Source of the DNA: EB88 sp965199135
GTDB lineage: Bacteria > Acidobacteriota > Terriglobia > Terriglobales > Acidobacteriaceae
Assembly (NCBI GenBank): GCA_965199135.1
Contig: OZ240685.1
Span: 1,922,001 to 1,986,000 of the forward strand
Length of the DNA: 64,000 bases
Direction of reading: 5' to 3'
A model generated the notes under the pieces. The model had not been told where the DNA came from, did not search any database, and saw only the letters and a program-made list of their open reading frames with translations. Position numbers and translations under genes: made by a program. Positions 1-9,422 of the stretch are shown here, piece after piece. Position 1 is the first letter of the stretch; each line of letters begins with the position of its first letter.

Positions 1-172
1 TGCGGCTGAAATGCGCATACAGCGTTCTCTTTGACCCGCCCACAGTATTGATGACATCGTCCATTGACGTTCTTCCATAGCCTTGTTCAAAGAAGAGCTT
101 TGCTGCCGCTTTCACGATCTCGGCACGGCGCGTCAACTGGCGTTGCTCTCGTCCATTTCGCATTTCGCTCAT
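1..172 (-). CDS. TetR family transcriptional regulator (N-terminal part, cut by window edge)
   Basis: The first 57 codons are present, read leftwards from an ATG at 172; the rest lies beyond the window start. The visible part is a TetR-type helix-turn-helix: a basic N-terminus, then KAAAKLFFEQGYGRTSMDDV and a recognition region GSKRTLYAHFSR, matching the family pattern AxxLFxxxGYxxTSMxxVA...SKxTLYxHF. It is divergent from the efflux operon starting at 397, and an inverted repeat (294-310) lies between them, so it most likely represses that operon and perhaps itself. The ligand cannot be inferred because the C-terminal domain is missing. Confidence 0.85.
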   Translation of the reverse strand, partial: MSEMRNGREQRQLTRRAEIVKAAAKLFFEQGYGRTSMDDVINTVGGSKRTLYAHFSR

Positions 173-293
173 ACTTTCCTATTGTCCTCTGAACCTCCCT
201 ACGTGCCCACCCAATCTGGGCTCGCAGTGTGCGATGGGCAGATCTTCCTAGCATCAAGCTGAATCGAACACGAAAGCGCTTGCATCTTAATGG

Positions 294-310
294 TACGGTA
301 CGTTACCGTA
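294..310. promoter_or_regulatory. Candidate TetR operator, 7-3-7 inverted repeat
   Basis: TACGGTA-CGT-TACCGTA is a perfect 7-bp inverted repeat with a 3-bp spacer, in the intergenic region between the divergent tetR (start 172) and the channel gene (start 397). Size and symmetry fit a TetR dimer site. No convincing -35/-10 pair was found, so the relation to the promoter is unknown. Confidence 0.55.
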
Positions 311-396
311 TCCAACAAGGGGTTCTTGAGGGTGCTTCGTCTCTTACCCACGCGACCATGCTCAACGCGAACCTCAGCACCGGAGAAGGATGTTCC

Positions 397-1740
397 ATGA
401 AAGTCACCACTCACCTCGGTTGGACCCTGCGGCGAATCGCTCTGTTTGCCGTTGCTCTTCTGGTTGAGTCAGCGTTTGCGCAGAACGGTCCCAGGGCTCT
501 CACGCTACAGCAGGCCATAACCCTGGCACTATCGCAGAGTCCTTCAGCCCAGATAGCAAACATCCAAGCCGCAGAAGGGCAGGAAGTTCGCGCTCTCGCA
601 AAATCAGCTCTTCTTCCTCAAGCAGGTTTTGCGTTTAACCAGAGTATCCAGCGGTTCAACATCGAGTCCATCATCGCGCAGCGCCTTCCTGGGGTAGCCC
701 AACACGTCGGCCCCTTTCAGGTGCTGAACCCAGGCGTGGCACTGACAACACCCGTTTTTGACCTGACCTTGTGGAAGCAGTACGGGGCAGCGAAAGATCG
801 AGCACAGGCGGCAGCAGCCAATGCGGAGGCTGCACATGAGGAGATCGCACTGCTGGTGGTGTCCCAATATCTTGGGACATTGCGAGCCCTAACCGAGGTG
901 CAAGCGGCTACAGTACGCCGCGATCTTTCACTCAGACTGGACACACAAGCGGCGGATCTTCTTCGAGACGGCGTCGCAACGGAAGTCGACAAGTTACGCG
1001 CCGATGTCCGGCTCAAGCAGGACGAACAAGGACTGATTCAGGCACAAACGGATCAGACGGTATCTTTTTACTCTCTGGCTCGGCTTCTCGGACTGCCTCC
1101 GGCTCAGCCGATCACACTGAGCGATGATGCCCTCAGCGACGCTCCCAAAGTAGACCCGGATATGGCGCCGGAGGCGGCTTTGAAGGAACGACCCGAGATG
1201 GCTGCAGCCACAGCGGGCATTGATGCCGCTGACCAATTGCGGGCCGCCGCCAAAGCACGAAGTTTACCTTCTCTGAAGTTCTCGGGCATGTGGGGACAAC
1301 AATCCAGCCACTTCAATGGCTTGATCCCCGCCTACACCTATCAGTTCACCTTGTCAGTGCCTCTGTTTTCGGGTGGAGCATTGACGGCACAGCGCAAACT
1401 CGCCGCGCTTGATGCGGCCAAAGCGCGGCAGCAAAGAGATGATCTCCGAAACGGAATCGCGGAACAGGTCCTGTCCGCGGAAGCGGAGGTTCGATCTGCA
1501 CGCAACCAGATTGATGTCGCCAATGCTGCCGTCGGGCTGGCACGGCGCGAAGTCGATCTTGCGACCGATAGGTTTCAACAGGGCGTCGCTGACAACATTG
1601 AGGTCGTTGCCGCGCAAGCATCTCTCGCCGACGCGACGGACCGGCGGATTGAAGCACTGTTTGCATTCAACATCGCAGAAGCGCAGCTTTCACGAGCCGC
1701 CGGCGTTGTGCAAACCACCTATGACGGAGGAAGCAGATGA
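397..1740 (+). CDS. TolC-like outer membrane efflux channel protein
   Basis: A 447-residue outer membrane factor, the exit duct of a tripartite pump. The ATG at 397 is chosen because GGAGAAGGA lies 6 bases upstream and a signal peptide follows directly (LRRIALFAVALLVESAFAQ). Earlier in-frame codons would add an implausible basic leader that runs through the putative operator. The family's two repeated halves are visible: LTLQQAITLALSQSP near the N-terminus and the long heptad-rich helices (RSARNQIDVANAAVGLARRE) near the C-terminus, with FRQGVADNIEVV-like sequence (here FQQGVADNIEVV). The stop overlaps the next start (ATGA), indicating translational coupling with the fusion protein. Confidence 0.85.
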   Translation: MKVTTHLGWTLRRIALFAVALLVESAFAQNGPRALTLQQAITLALSQSPSAQIANIQAAEGQEVRALAKSALLPQAGFAFNQSIQRFNIESIIAQRLPGVAQHVGPFQVLNPGVALTTPVFDLTLWKQYGAAKDRAQAAAANAEAAHEEIALLVVSQYLGTLRALTEVQAATVRRDLSLRLDTQAADLLRDGVATEVDKLRADVRLKQDEQGLIQAQTDQTVSFYSLARLLGLPPAQPITLSDDALSDAPKVDPDMAPEAALKERPEMAAATAGIDAADQLRAAAKARSLPSLKFSGMWGQQSSHFNGLIPAYTYQFTLSVPLFSGGALTAQRKLAALDAAKARQQRDDLRNGIAEQVLSAEAEVRSARNQIDVANAAVGLARREVDLATDRFQQGVADNIEVVAAQASLADATDRRIEALFAFNIAEAQLSRAAGVVQTTYDGGSR

Positions 1741-2936
1741 GCACCCTTGATGAGGCAAACGTACCGGAAAGCGCCAGCGGCCATAGCCATGTCGTACTCA
1801 GCTCCAAAGCAAAGAAGAAGCGAGTGGCGATAACTTCGCTTTCCCTGTGCGTGGTTCTTCTCATTGCCGGCCTTGTGTTCTGGCTTTCAACCCGAACGCG
1901 GGAGGTGACGACCGATGCGTACGTTACTGGCCATATTGATCTGGTCAGTGCTCGCGTTCCCGGGACGGTACTGCAAGTAGAGGTCGATGACAACCAAATC
2001 GTCAGAAAAGGCGATGTGCTGGTACAACTCGACCCGAGTGATCTGAAGATGAAGGTGGCGCAAGCCAAAGCCGCGTTGGACGCAACTGAGGAGCAAGCAG
2101 CCACAGCGAAGACGGCGATTACATTCAGCTCTCAGAATGCCTCCGCAGGTAACACCCAGGCGAACGGCGGCGTACAGCAGGCTGAGGCCGGTGTGTCCCG
2201 CAGTCAAGATATGCTGCATCAGGCTGACGCGGATCTGGAACGAGCCGCTCTGGATGACAAACGCTTTGAAAACTTGCTGGCTAGGCATGAAGTCTCACAA
2301 CAGCAATACGACCACGCGCATACCGCTTATAAGGGTGCGTTGGCGAATGATGCAGCAGCGAAGACTGGCGTCCGCGAAGCCGAAGCTGCGGTGGCCCGCG
2401 CCACAGGTGGATTGCAGGCCGCGCATGCCGCTTTTACCGATGTGGACGTGAGGCGCAAACAGTACGAGAGCGCACTTGCAAATGTTGAATCCGCGCAGGC
2501 TGCGTATGACGAGGCAAAGCTTGAACTTTCCTACACCGTAATCGAAGCTCCTGCTGAGGGCAGGATTGGCAACAAGACAGTAGAACTCGGTCAACGTCTG
2601 CAGCCCGGTCAGCCGCTGCTTGCGGTAGTGGAGCCTGAGGTCTGGGTGATCGCGAACTTCAAAGAAACACAACTCACACACATGAAAATCGGCCAGTCCG
2701 CTGAGGTAAAGATCGATAGTTTTCCGAACAACCGTTTTGTAGGGCATGTGCAGAGCTTTTCACCAGCTTCTGGTGCGAATTTCTCACTTCTGCCTCCGGA
2801 GAATGCAACGGGCAACTTCGTCAAGGTCGTGCAGCGTGTTCCTGTAAAGATCGTTCTCGATCCTGACAGCATCCGCGACTACGATGGCCGTTTGGTACCT
2901 GGTCTTTCAGCGGTCGTCACCGTGAGGTGCCACTAG
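1737..2936 (+). CDS. HlyD/EmrA-type membrane fusion protein
   Basis: A 399-residue periplasmic adaptor linking the inner-membrane pump to the outer-membrane channel. A cytoplasmic N-terminus (about 1-35) is followed by one membrane anchor (SLSLCVVLLIAGLVFWL), the first half of a biotinyl-lipoyl fold (ARVPGTVLQVEVDDNQIVRK), a long Ala-rich coiled-coil hairpin (about 100-240), the second lipoyl half (YTVIEAPAEGRIGNKTVELG) and a beta-barrel (VWVIANFKETQL). This order is that of EmrA-type adaptors, which work with MFS pumps. It overlaps the channel gene by 4 bases and nearly abuts the pump gene, so all three are one operon. Confidence 0.88.
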   Translation: MSTLDEANVPESASGHSHVVLSSKAKKKRVAITSLSLCVVLLIAGLVFWLSTRTREVTTDAYVTGHIDLVSARVPGTVLQVEVDDNQIVRKGDVLVQLDPSDLKMKVAQAKAALDATEEQAATAKTAITFSSQNASAGNTQANGGVQQAEAGVSRSQDMLHQADADLERAALDDKRFENLLARHEVSQQQYDHAHTAYKGALANDAAAKTGVREAEAAVARATGGLQAAHAAFTDVDVRRKQYESALANVESAQAAYDEAKLELSYTVIEAPAEGRIGNKTVELGQRLQPGQPLLAVVEPEVWVIANFKETQLTHMKIGQSAEVKIDSFPNNRFVGHVQSFSPASGANFSLLPPENATGNFVKVVQRVPVKIVLDPDSIRDYDGRLVPGLSAVVTVRCH

Positions 2937-2938
2937 CC

Positions 2939-4534
2939 ATGTCTGCCCGCACAGATATAGCACACCCCACCCATCTGGACGTTTCATCACGCGCTCGGTC
3001 GATCTTGACTGCAGGCGTTACTCTCGCAGCAATCGGTGAGGCATGTGCGAGTACGGCGCTCTCACTCGGCCGCGTCGACCTGATTGGCGATCTACATGCC
3101 TCCCCCGATCAATTCGCATGGCTCGACATGAGCTACACCATCGCGAAGCTGTTCGCCTTCTTCCTCGCGCCGTGGCTCGTCACCAGATTTTCGATGCAGC
3201 GATGCGTGCAGGCGGGTGTAGTCGGAATCACCTGTTTCTGCTCCGTTGCAATGCTGACCGCCAACCTTGAAGCTCATATCATCTTAAGAGCGCTGGAGGG
3301 GCTGTGCGGAGGGGTGCTGCTTGTTGGCGGACAAGCGATGCTGTTTCAGGCATATCCAAGAGAAACGCAGGTGCTCCCGCAAGGCTTCTTCGCCTTTGGT
3401 GCCGTCCTTATGCCCGCGACGATTCTTCCGGCTCTTCAGGGATGGCTTACGGATCGTTTCTCGTGGACGTGGATCTTCGCCAGCGCCGCACTCCTCAGTG
3501 GTCTCGCACTCGTCTTACTGCTTCGGATTGAGTTCGTTCCCTCTCGCGAGGAGGACGGCCCTGGGCGCTTGAACTGGGTCGGCACGACGGGCTATCTCGC
3601 ATTCCTGGCAGCCCTGACTTACGTTTTGAGCCGCGGTCAGCGTTGGAACTGGTTTGACGAATCACGCATCACTTGGACGAGCATCATCGGTGGAACTGCC
3701 CTCCTCCTGTTCGTCATTACTCAGGTGCTCATTCCGCGCCGAGATCGCTTCTTGCGGCCGGGCCTGTTCAAGACAGACGGATTCATTTTCGGCATCACGT
3801 TCGCATTGATCGCCGGTGTCGCTCTGTTCGGCAGTGCCGAGATCATTCCCGGCTTCGCTGTGGAGGTGCTTCACTTCACTCCAGCGGCGGCAGGTTTTTT
3901 GCTCCTGCCAGGCGGACTGATGTTTCTCTGCAGCTTAAGCCTCACCGCTTATTTGATTCAAAAGCGCGGCCTTGATCCGAACCTCACTGTTCCGTTGGGT
4001 CTCATCCTCTTCATGACAGCAATGTGGATGCTTTCACGCTCCAATACACAGAGTGGGGTGCCCAACCTCATGCCCGCTCTTCTGCTGCGAGGGACAGCTC
4101 TGGGCTTCCTCTTTCTTTCCTTGACGATCATCGCGCTGGGAAAGCTGAGCGGCCGCCTGGTCGCGACCGGCGTGGCAATGTTTGATACATTACGCCAGTT
4201 CGGAGGACTTATCGGGGTTGCTGGTCTCATGACGCACATAGAGCATCAGGCCACGATGGCAGCGAACCTCCTCGCCACGCACCTTACACCCGCAACTCCT
4301 CAGGTTCGCTTGTACCTGTCCACGGCCAGCCAAAACCTAGTTGGCCGCGGGCTTGATCCTATCTCGTCGGCCCAAACCACAGCAGCGATGTTCGGGGAGC
4401 TAATTAAAACGCAGGCCATGGCGATTGGCTTCAACGCCGCCTTCTTCGCACTACTCATTTTCTTTGTTTTCGCAATCCCATTCGCTATCGTTCTCAAGAT
4501 CGTTCTCGCAAGGCAGGCGCATTCACATGCCTAA
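2939..4534 (+). CDS. MFS multidrug efflux transporter, DHA2 (EmrB/QacA) family
   Basis: An inner-membrane drug:proton antiporter of about 531 residues, the usual length for the 14-TM DHA2 family. Hydrophobic segments run through the whole protein; helix 2 carries WLDMSYTIAKLFAFF and the motif-C-like region of helix 5 is PATILPALQGWLTDRFSWTW. The ATG at 2939 is preferred; a GTG at 2927 lies in the last codons of the adaptor gene. It completes a channel-adaptor-pump operon of EmrAB-TolC design. The substrate is not visible in the sequence; the adjacent TetR suggests induction by a small hydrophobic compound. Confidence 0.87.
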   Translation: MSARTDIAHPTHLDVSSRARSILTAGVTLAAIGEACASTALSLGRVDLIGDLHASPDQFAWLDMSYTIAKLFAFFLAPWLVTRFSMQRCVQAGVVGITCFCSVAMLTANLEAHIILRALEGLCGGVLLVGGQAMLFQAYPRETQVLPQGFFAFGAVLMPATILPALQGWLTDRFSWTWIFASAALLSGLALVLLLRIEFVPSREEDGPGRLNWVGTTGYLAFLAALTYVLSRGQRWNWFDESRITWTSIIGGTALLLFVITQVLIPRRDRFLRPGLFKTDGFIFGITFALIAGVALFGSAEIIPGFAVEVLHFTPAAAGFLLLPGGLMFLCSLSLTAYLIQKRGLDPNLTVPLGLILFMTAMWMLSRSNTQSGVPNLMPALLLRGTALGFLFLSLTIIALGKLSGRLVATGVAMFDTLRQFGGLIGVAGLMTHIEHQATMAANLLATHLTPATPQVRLYLSTASQNLVGRGLDPISSAQTTAAMFGELIKTQAMAIGFNAAFFALLIFFVFAIPFAIVLKIVLARQAHSHA

Positions 4535-4638
4535 GCAGAAGGAAAAAGCAGGCCCATATCCTGGATCGGCATTCGCACAACCTGAGCCTATCCGGATCCA
4601 ATACCCCCGCAGCAACAGCACAGGAGTAGGAGATACCC

Positions 4639-4908
4639 ATGTACAGATATCGCGTATCAGTAGAATCCCTAACGAGCGATAATCAACAGCCCCGACTGGA
4701 GTTCGAGGTAGACAACCATGACGACATCACAGCCGCAGCCGCCCGCATTGCTGGGAAGTTAGACCTAGACCATAATGCGACGCTCGCCTTCGTAGTCGGT
4801 ATGAAGCTGTTTGGCGAAACAATTCTAAAGAATCGTCATGATCCTCTCTTTCAGTCGATAAAGCCTGCCTTTATGGAGTTCATGAGTAATCTAAAAGGTC
4901 GGCTTTAG
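4639..4908 (+). CDS. DUF3861 domain protein
   Basis: An 89-residue cytoplasmic protein with a good ribosome site (AGGAG, 4622-4626, in the run up to the ATG). The pattern MYRYRVSVESL..., a central NHDDI, then LAFVVGMKLFGETILKNR and a C-terminal PAFMEFMSNLK matches the small DUF3861 family, recalled from memory rather than searched. No function is established for that family. It lies about 100 bases after the efflux operon and just before a decayed region, so it may be the last intact gene of an acquired block. Confidence 0.7.
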   Translation: MYRYRVSVESLTSDNQQPRLEFEVDNHDDITAAAARIAGKLDLDHNATLAFVVGMKLFGETILKNRHDPLFQSIKPAFMEFMSNLKGRL

Positions 4909-5080
4909 AAGTGAAGATATTACGGTGCCCGCTCCGAACGTTCTTGCGGACATCATCATGGCGTTGACCACTTGATCTACGACAAAGCCTTCGGTCACAG
5001 AGCTTGCAACAGGGAGAGCTATTTATGTCCGCATTCATGTCCGATTCACCAGAACTCACAAAGCATTCGCTATCTCTACT

Positions 5081-6200
5081 GAACCCGCTACCTCACTCTT
5101 CGAACCGACCACACTCGGTCGCAATACCCTTAAGAACGGAATCGTCCTTCCTCCACTCACGCGTATGAGAAGCGCCCAGCCTGGCGACGTTGCCACCGAT
5201 CTCATGGCCACTTACTACAGGCAGCGAGCGGGTGCGGGTTTCATGGTCACCGAAGGTGCTCAAATCGAACCGCGCGGACAGGGTCACGCGCGGACGCCCG
5301 GCATTTACAGCCAAGCTCAGATCGAAGGGTTGTGTAAAGTCACCGACGCAGTACACGCCGAAGGAGGCGTGATCTTCGCCCAGCTTTGGCATGTCGGCCG
5401 AGTTTCACACATCGAACTGCAGCCGGGAGGCATGGCTCCGCTTGCACCTTCGGCTATCCAGGCAAAGGGCGTGAGAGCCTTCATCGAAACCGGGCCGGGC
5501 TCTGGCAAACTGGTGGAGCCCTCCTCGCCACGGGAAGTTAACGATCGCTGAAATCAAGGAACTCGTCGCCCTTTATGCACAAGAGCCCGCAATGCACTGA
5601 CCTCCGGCTTCGATGGCTTGGAGATTCACGCAGCAAACGGATATCTTGTGAACCAGTTTCTTTCGGCTCACTCGAACAAACGTAACGATGAGTATGGAGG
5701 ATCGCTGCACAACCGGTTGCGTTTTTTGCGCGAGATCGTCCAAGCGGTCGTCGACGTCGTGCATTCAGACAGATTTGGGGTGCGTTTCACGCCGCTATTC
5801 AAGAGCAATGATGAAGATCGGATTTATATCGGTCTTGTCGAAAATGATCCCCAACGAGACCTACATCGAAGCACTCAGGGTGCTGGAGGACGCGGGCATT
5901 GCGTATCTGTCGATTGCTGAAGCCGACTGGGACAATGCGCCTGACCTACCCGAGGATTGTCGCCAAGAAGTTCGGCGTACCTTCAGTGGTCGCATCATTT
6001 CCGCGGGTCGATACACGGGCCGATCGGGGCTCTCGACTCTTGCAGGCGGCACTGGGAGACCTCATCGCATTCGGCCGGCCTTTCATCGCTAATCCAGACC
6101 TGCCGAAACGCATCGCCAATAACTGGCCGCTCAATTCGCTCGATCCTGCCACTAACTATGGGGAGGTGAAAGAGGATATACAGAGTATCCGGTCCGCGTA
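5081..6200 (+). pseudogene. Old yellow enzyme / NADH:flavin oxidoreductase (NemA-like), multiply frameshifted
   Basis: The whole TIM-barrel sequence of an OYE family enzyme can be read, but only by changing frame. N-terminal part (to about 5535): LFEPTTLGRNTLKN, LPPLTRMRSA, FAQLWHVGRVSH. A shift near 5535 gives TIAEIKELVALYAQ; another near 5585 gives SGFDGLEIHAANGYLVNQFL and DEYGGSLHNRLRFL; one near 5850 gives ETYIEALRVLEDAGIAYLSI; one near 6030 gives LGDLIAFGRPFIANPDLPKR; one near 6170 gives GERGYTEYP. The flavin-binding and substrate HxxN (HAAN) motifs survive. No start codon lies in the first frame, since the ATGs at 5025 and 5037 are out of frame. With at least five shifts it cannot make an active enzyme. 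Confidence 0.85.
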
Positions 6201-6356
6201 CCTCCTTGAAACTACGTTCCTGTCGCCGCTCATAACCCTAAGGTCGTTGGTTCACGTCCAACCCCCCAACCAAGCAGATCAAGCAGCTACGAGTCGAATG
6301 TGAGAAGCTACTAACCTCGATTCAGCCTCACTGACTCCCATTCGCAACATCCAGGT

Positions 6357-6628
6357 TCAGGCGCTCGCTTTCATCGGCTTGAGCACCACCTCCATACCAT
6401 TGTCGTTTGCTTCCCGCTTTGAGGCCGACATGGCCTGTCCGTAGACATTCATGGTCGTCTGAATCGAAGCGTGCCGCCTCAATCCTTGCTGCACTGTCAT
6501 CGGTGCCCCGGTCTCGTCCAGCCACGTGCGGTAGGTTCGGCGGAACGTATGCCAGCCGATCCGACTGAACTTCCCGGCACTCGCCTTACGCTCATCGTGG
6601 ATGAGCAGCCGCTAGGCGAGCCTTGTCT
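6357..6628 (-). pseudogene. Tyrosine recombinase (phage-type integrase), C-terminal remnant
   Basis: Leftward from about 6628 to a TGA at 6357 the sequence encodes the C-terminal catalytic part of a tyrosine recombinase: IGWHTFRRTYRTWLDETG, then QQGLRRHASIQTTMNVYGQA. The H-x-x-R box (HTFR), the second His (RRHAS) and the Tyr nucleophile (MNVYG) are present. The upstream frame runs into a stop (TAG) within ten codons and no N-terminal domain is seen, so this is a fragment. It marks the neighbourhood as the remains of an integrated element. Confidence 0.75.
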
Positions 6629-6705
6629 GACCGTTTGGTTTTCCATCCATCGGGTTTGCTTCCTTCGAACCTTTTCCGTAGCGTTCACCGCAGCAGCCTC
6701 AGCGT

Positions 6706-6990
6706 GACGCAACTGCCCCTCGCGGGCGCCGACCACTGCTCTATGTTGGCAGCCGCCGAGTTCTGGGCGGCCCGGGACGCCACGAGCTCCAAGACGTACG
6801 ACCCTGTCTCGCGGGCCGACTTGAAGGTATCTATTGAAGCAGCCCATACGAAAGGGCCCGAGATCAAGGGACATCTTTGCTCGATGAGCTATCCAGAGGC
6901 CGCAGAGTTAGGCATCGACGATACGAAGCACGGTTCCTTCTTCAACACGGAACTCATCCCGGCAAGAATTCCGATGAGTGCCCGGACACG
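6706..6990 (+). pseudogene. Amidohydrolase (metal-dependent) internal fragment
   Basis: A rightward frame encodes LAGADHCSMLAAAEFWAARD, then DPVSRADLKVSIEAAHTKG, IKGHLCSMSYPEAAELGIDD and KHGSFFNTELIPA. This pattern (substrate loop, GHxCS on a barrel strand, AAxLGIDxxEHG) is typical of imidazolonepropionase/prolidase-like amidohydrolases. In relatives the last motif is normally EHG; here it is KHG. There is no N-terminal metal-binding HxH part and no C-terminal third, so it is a remnant of a gene normally over 400 residues long. The assignment is from memory of family motifs. Confidence 0.6.
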
Positions 6991-7113
6991 TAGATCGTGC
7001 CGACTCAGGGGCGGCCAGACGTGAGTGTGCGAGATCGCGCCCTTTGAGGTCGAAAAGGAACGACAACATTGAGCGGAGAGGATCGGATGGTTTGACTGCT
7101 CCCGCACATGGTT

Positions 7114-8589
7114 CTACGCCGGAACATCCTGCAGTTTGTCGGCTGATTTCTTTGCCGGCATGCGTAGGGTCACGCGCGTCCCCACACCCGGCTCGCTCGC
7201 GATCTCGACATTGCCGCCATGCAGCGACATAATCCCCTGCACGATCGCAAGGCCAAGCCCGGTGCCACCGGAGGCTTTCGATCGTGACGAATCCACTCGG
7301 TAGAAGCGGTCGAACACGCGTGGAAGTGCCTCGGCTGGTATCCCGACACCGGTGTCAACCACCTCAACCCGGACGCGTGCAGCCTCGGAGTGCGTGGTGA
7401 TGGCAACCGTTCCACCATCGAGCGTATGCGCGACTGCGTTCGAGATGAGGTTGCCCACGGCGCGTTGGATCAGGGTCCGATCAAGCTCGGCAATGACAGG
7501 GTCTTTGGCTACCTCTGTTGTGAGTGTGACGCCTGCCTCCACGGCAGACGCGTCGTAGTACTCGCGAACGCCCTCCACTAACTCGGTGAGGTTAACCTTC
7601 TCCAGTCGTAAGTGGTTCAACGGGCTTTCTGTTCGTGCCAGGAAGAGCAGGTTGCCGATCAGATCCGAGAGCCGCACTGCTTCTTCGAGAGAGGATTCCA
7701 GTGCATCGCGATACTCATCGATCGTGCGTGCGCGTGCCAGTGCCACCTCGGCCTCGCCGCGGATGTTATTCACGGGGGTGCGTAGGTCATGCGCGATGTC
7801 AGCAGAGAAGCGCGAGATGCGTTCGAACGAGTCTTCCAGACCATCGAGCATGTTGTTGAACGTCAGCGCCAGGCTCGCGAGTTCGTAGGGGTACCCCTCT
7901 GCGACGATCCGCTCGCCTAGGTGACTCGATGTGATGCGCCGCGCGGTTGCAGCAATCTCCTCCACCGGACGGATCCCCTGGCGTGCGATCTTGTAGCCGA
8001 TCAGCGGAAAGAGCACCAGCATGCCCGCGGAAGTGACCCAGAACCACAGCCGAAATCGGGCCAGCAGCCCCTCCTTGCGCGAGACGTCGACAGCGACCTG
8101 AATCGTGACCAGATGATGGGCATCGTTGCCTACCTTTGCTGTTGTTTCCAGAACGCGAAAGGCCTGGCCGCTCTTGCCCTGCATGGGAAAGGCAGCACCC
8201 TTTTTCGCCCGGGAGAGCGCGGCCAGCTCTGCAAGATCAAGATCTGCCGCCATCCCCGGGGTGATCAGCATCTGCCTGCCGTTTTGATCCAGCAGGCAGA
8301 TATAGAACTGCTCGTAGCGTCGGGCTGCTGACTCGAGCACGACTTCCTCGTGGAGCCCGTCTTCATCATCGGGGCGATCACGCAGCATCGTGCGCAGCAC
8401 GTTGACCTTGTCTTTGAGGAAGAGCTCCGTACTCTTGTTCAACTCGGAAACGAGCATCAGGTAAAGACTGCAGGTCGCGAGCAGGACGACGATCAACCCG
8501 GCCGAGGCATATGCCGCAGTCAGTCGGAAGGCGAGCGTTCGCCACAGGCGCGACAACGTCACCGCAGCGCTACTCCGCTTCCAGAACAT
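7114..8589 (-). CDS. Sensor histidine kinase, heavy-metal sensor (CusS-like) type
   Basis: A 491-residue inner-membrane kinase. Order: TM1 (about 22-46), periplasmic sensor (to about 175), TM2 (SAGMLVLFPLIGYKIARQG), HAMP, a HisKA domain with phospho-acceptor His in FSADIAHDLRTPVNNI, and a HATPase domain with the N box (VGNLISNAVAHT), VDTGVGIP and GGTGLGLAIVQG. The domain plan and the phrase SADIAHDLRTP are those of the CusS/PcoS heavy-metal sensor group. Its start overlaps the end of the response-regulator gene by 20 bases, so the two are cotranscribed and coupled. No metal-export genes are next to it, so the signal remains open. Confidence 0.85.
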   Translation of the reverse strand: MFWKRSSAAVTLSRLWRTLAFRLTAAYASAGLIVVLLATCSLYLMLVSELNKSTELFLKDKVNVLRTMLRDRPDDEDGLHEEVVLESAARRYEQFYICLLDQNGRQMLITPGMAADLDLAELAALSRAKKGAAFPMQGKSGQAFRVLETTAKVGNDAHHLVTIQVAVDVSRKEGLLARFRLWFWVTSAGMLVLFPLIGYKIARQGIRPVEEIAATARRITSSHLGERIVAEGYPYELASLALTFNNMLDGLEDSFERISRFSADIAHDLRTPVNNIRGEAEVALARARTIDEYRDALESSLEEAVRLSDLIGNLLFLARTESPLNHLRLEKVNLTELVEGVREYYDASAVEAGVTLTTEVAKDPVIAELDRTLIQRAVGNLISNAVAHTLDGGTVAITTHSEAARVRVEVVDTGVGIPAEALPRVFDRFYRVDSSRSKASGGTGLGLAIVQGIMSLHGGNVEIASEPGVGTRVTLRMPAKKSADKLQDVPA

Positions 8590-9241
8590 ATCCGGAGCCG
8601 CGAACGGTATGGATCAGCTTCATGTCGAAGGGGTCATCCACCTTGCTGCGCAGGCGACGCACGCTCACGTCCACGACGTTCGTGTCGCTGTCGAAGTTCA
8701 TATCCCACACAGCCTCGGCAATGACGGTGCGCGACAACACCTCGCCGGCACGCCGCACGAGCAGCGACAGCAGCAGAAACTCCTTGGCCGTGAGCTCCAG
8801 CCGCTGGCCCGAGCGGGTTGCGCGATGGCGAAGCAGATCAATCTCGAGATCTGCCATGCGCACCACATCCTGCGTCCGCGGCGGAGTCCGCCGCAGCCGG
8901 GAGCGAACGCGCGCCAGCAGCTCCGAGAAGGCGAATGGCTTCACCAGGTAGTCGTCGGCGCCGAGTTCGAAGCCACGCACCCGCTCATGGACCGCGTCGC
9001 GTGCTGTCAGAAAGAGCACCTGCGTATTCTTTCCAGCCTCGCGCAGGCCAGACAATACCTGCCACCCATCGAGACCTGGAAGCATGATGTCCAGAATGAC
9101 GAGGTCGAAATCAAGGCACAACGCAAGCTCCAGGCCCTCATGCCCGTCCGGGGCGACGTCGACGACGAAGCCAGCCTCGCCGAGGCCCTTTCTGAGAAAC
9201 TTGGCTGTCTTCGCCTCGTCCTCGATGACAAGAATCTTCAT
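8570..9241 (-). CDS. OmpR/PhoB-family response regulator (CusR-like)
   Basis: A 223-residue regulator and partner of the kinase at 7114-8589. The ATG at 9241 is chosen because the receiver domain begins there (MKILVIEDEAKTAKFLRKGL); the open frame continues upstream only through unrelated sequence. The receiver has the acidic pair, phospho-acceptor Asp51 (LVILDIMLPG), the switch Thr (LFLTARD) and Lys (YLVKPF). The C-terminal winged helix (TAKEFLLLSLLVRRAGEVLS ... VDVSVRRLRSK ... RGSGYVLE) is a standard trans_reg_C domain. It probably activates a resistance gene elsewhere. Confidence 0.88.
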   Translation of the reverse strand: MKILVIEDEAKTAKFLRKGLGEAGFVVDVAPDGHEGLELALCLDFDLVILDIMLPGLDGWQVLSGLREAGKNTQVLFLTARDAVHERVRGFELGADDYLVKPFAFSELLARVRSRLRRTPPRTQDVVRMADLEIDLLRHRATRSGQRLELTAKEFLLLSLLVRRAGEVLSRTVIAEAVWDMNFDSDTNVVDVSVRRLRSKVDDPFDMKLIHTVRGSGYVLEAE

Positions 9242-9422
9242 TCGGAATCCACCCTGATCCCGCCGGGATGCCTCCTGACCGTTTGACACGGCTGAGGGTG
9301 CACGCAAGCGGCAGTCCCATGGAATAACCGACGCGGATGAATAAGACAGCAAAGAGTTGTGAACGGGAGATGAAAGAGGCGTCGCAGCGACGCCCGGCTT
9401 CAGCTTTTTGATGAGAGCGAAC

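Noticed and set aside
5025..5080. ATG codons at 5025 and 5037 as starts of the old-yellow-enzyme gene
   Set aside because: Both are in a different frame from the enzyme's N-terminal motif, and that frame gives no recognisable protein before a stop.
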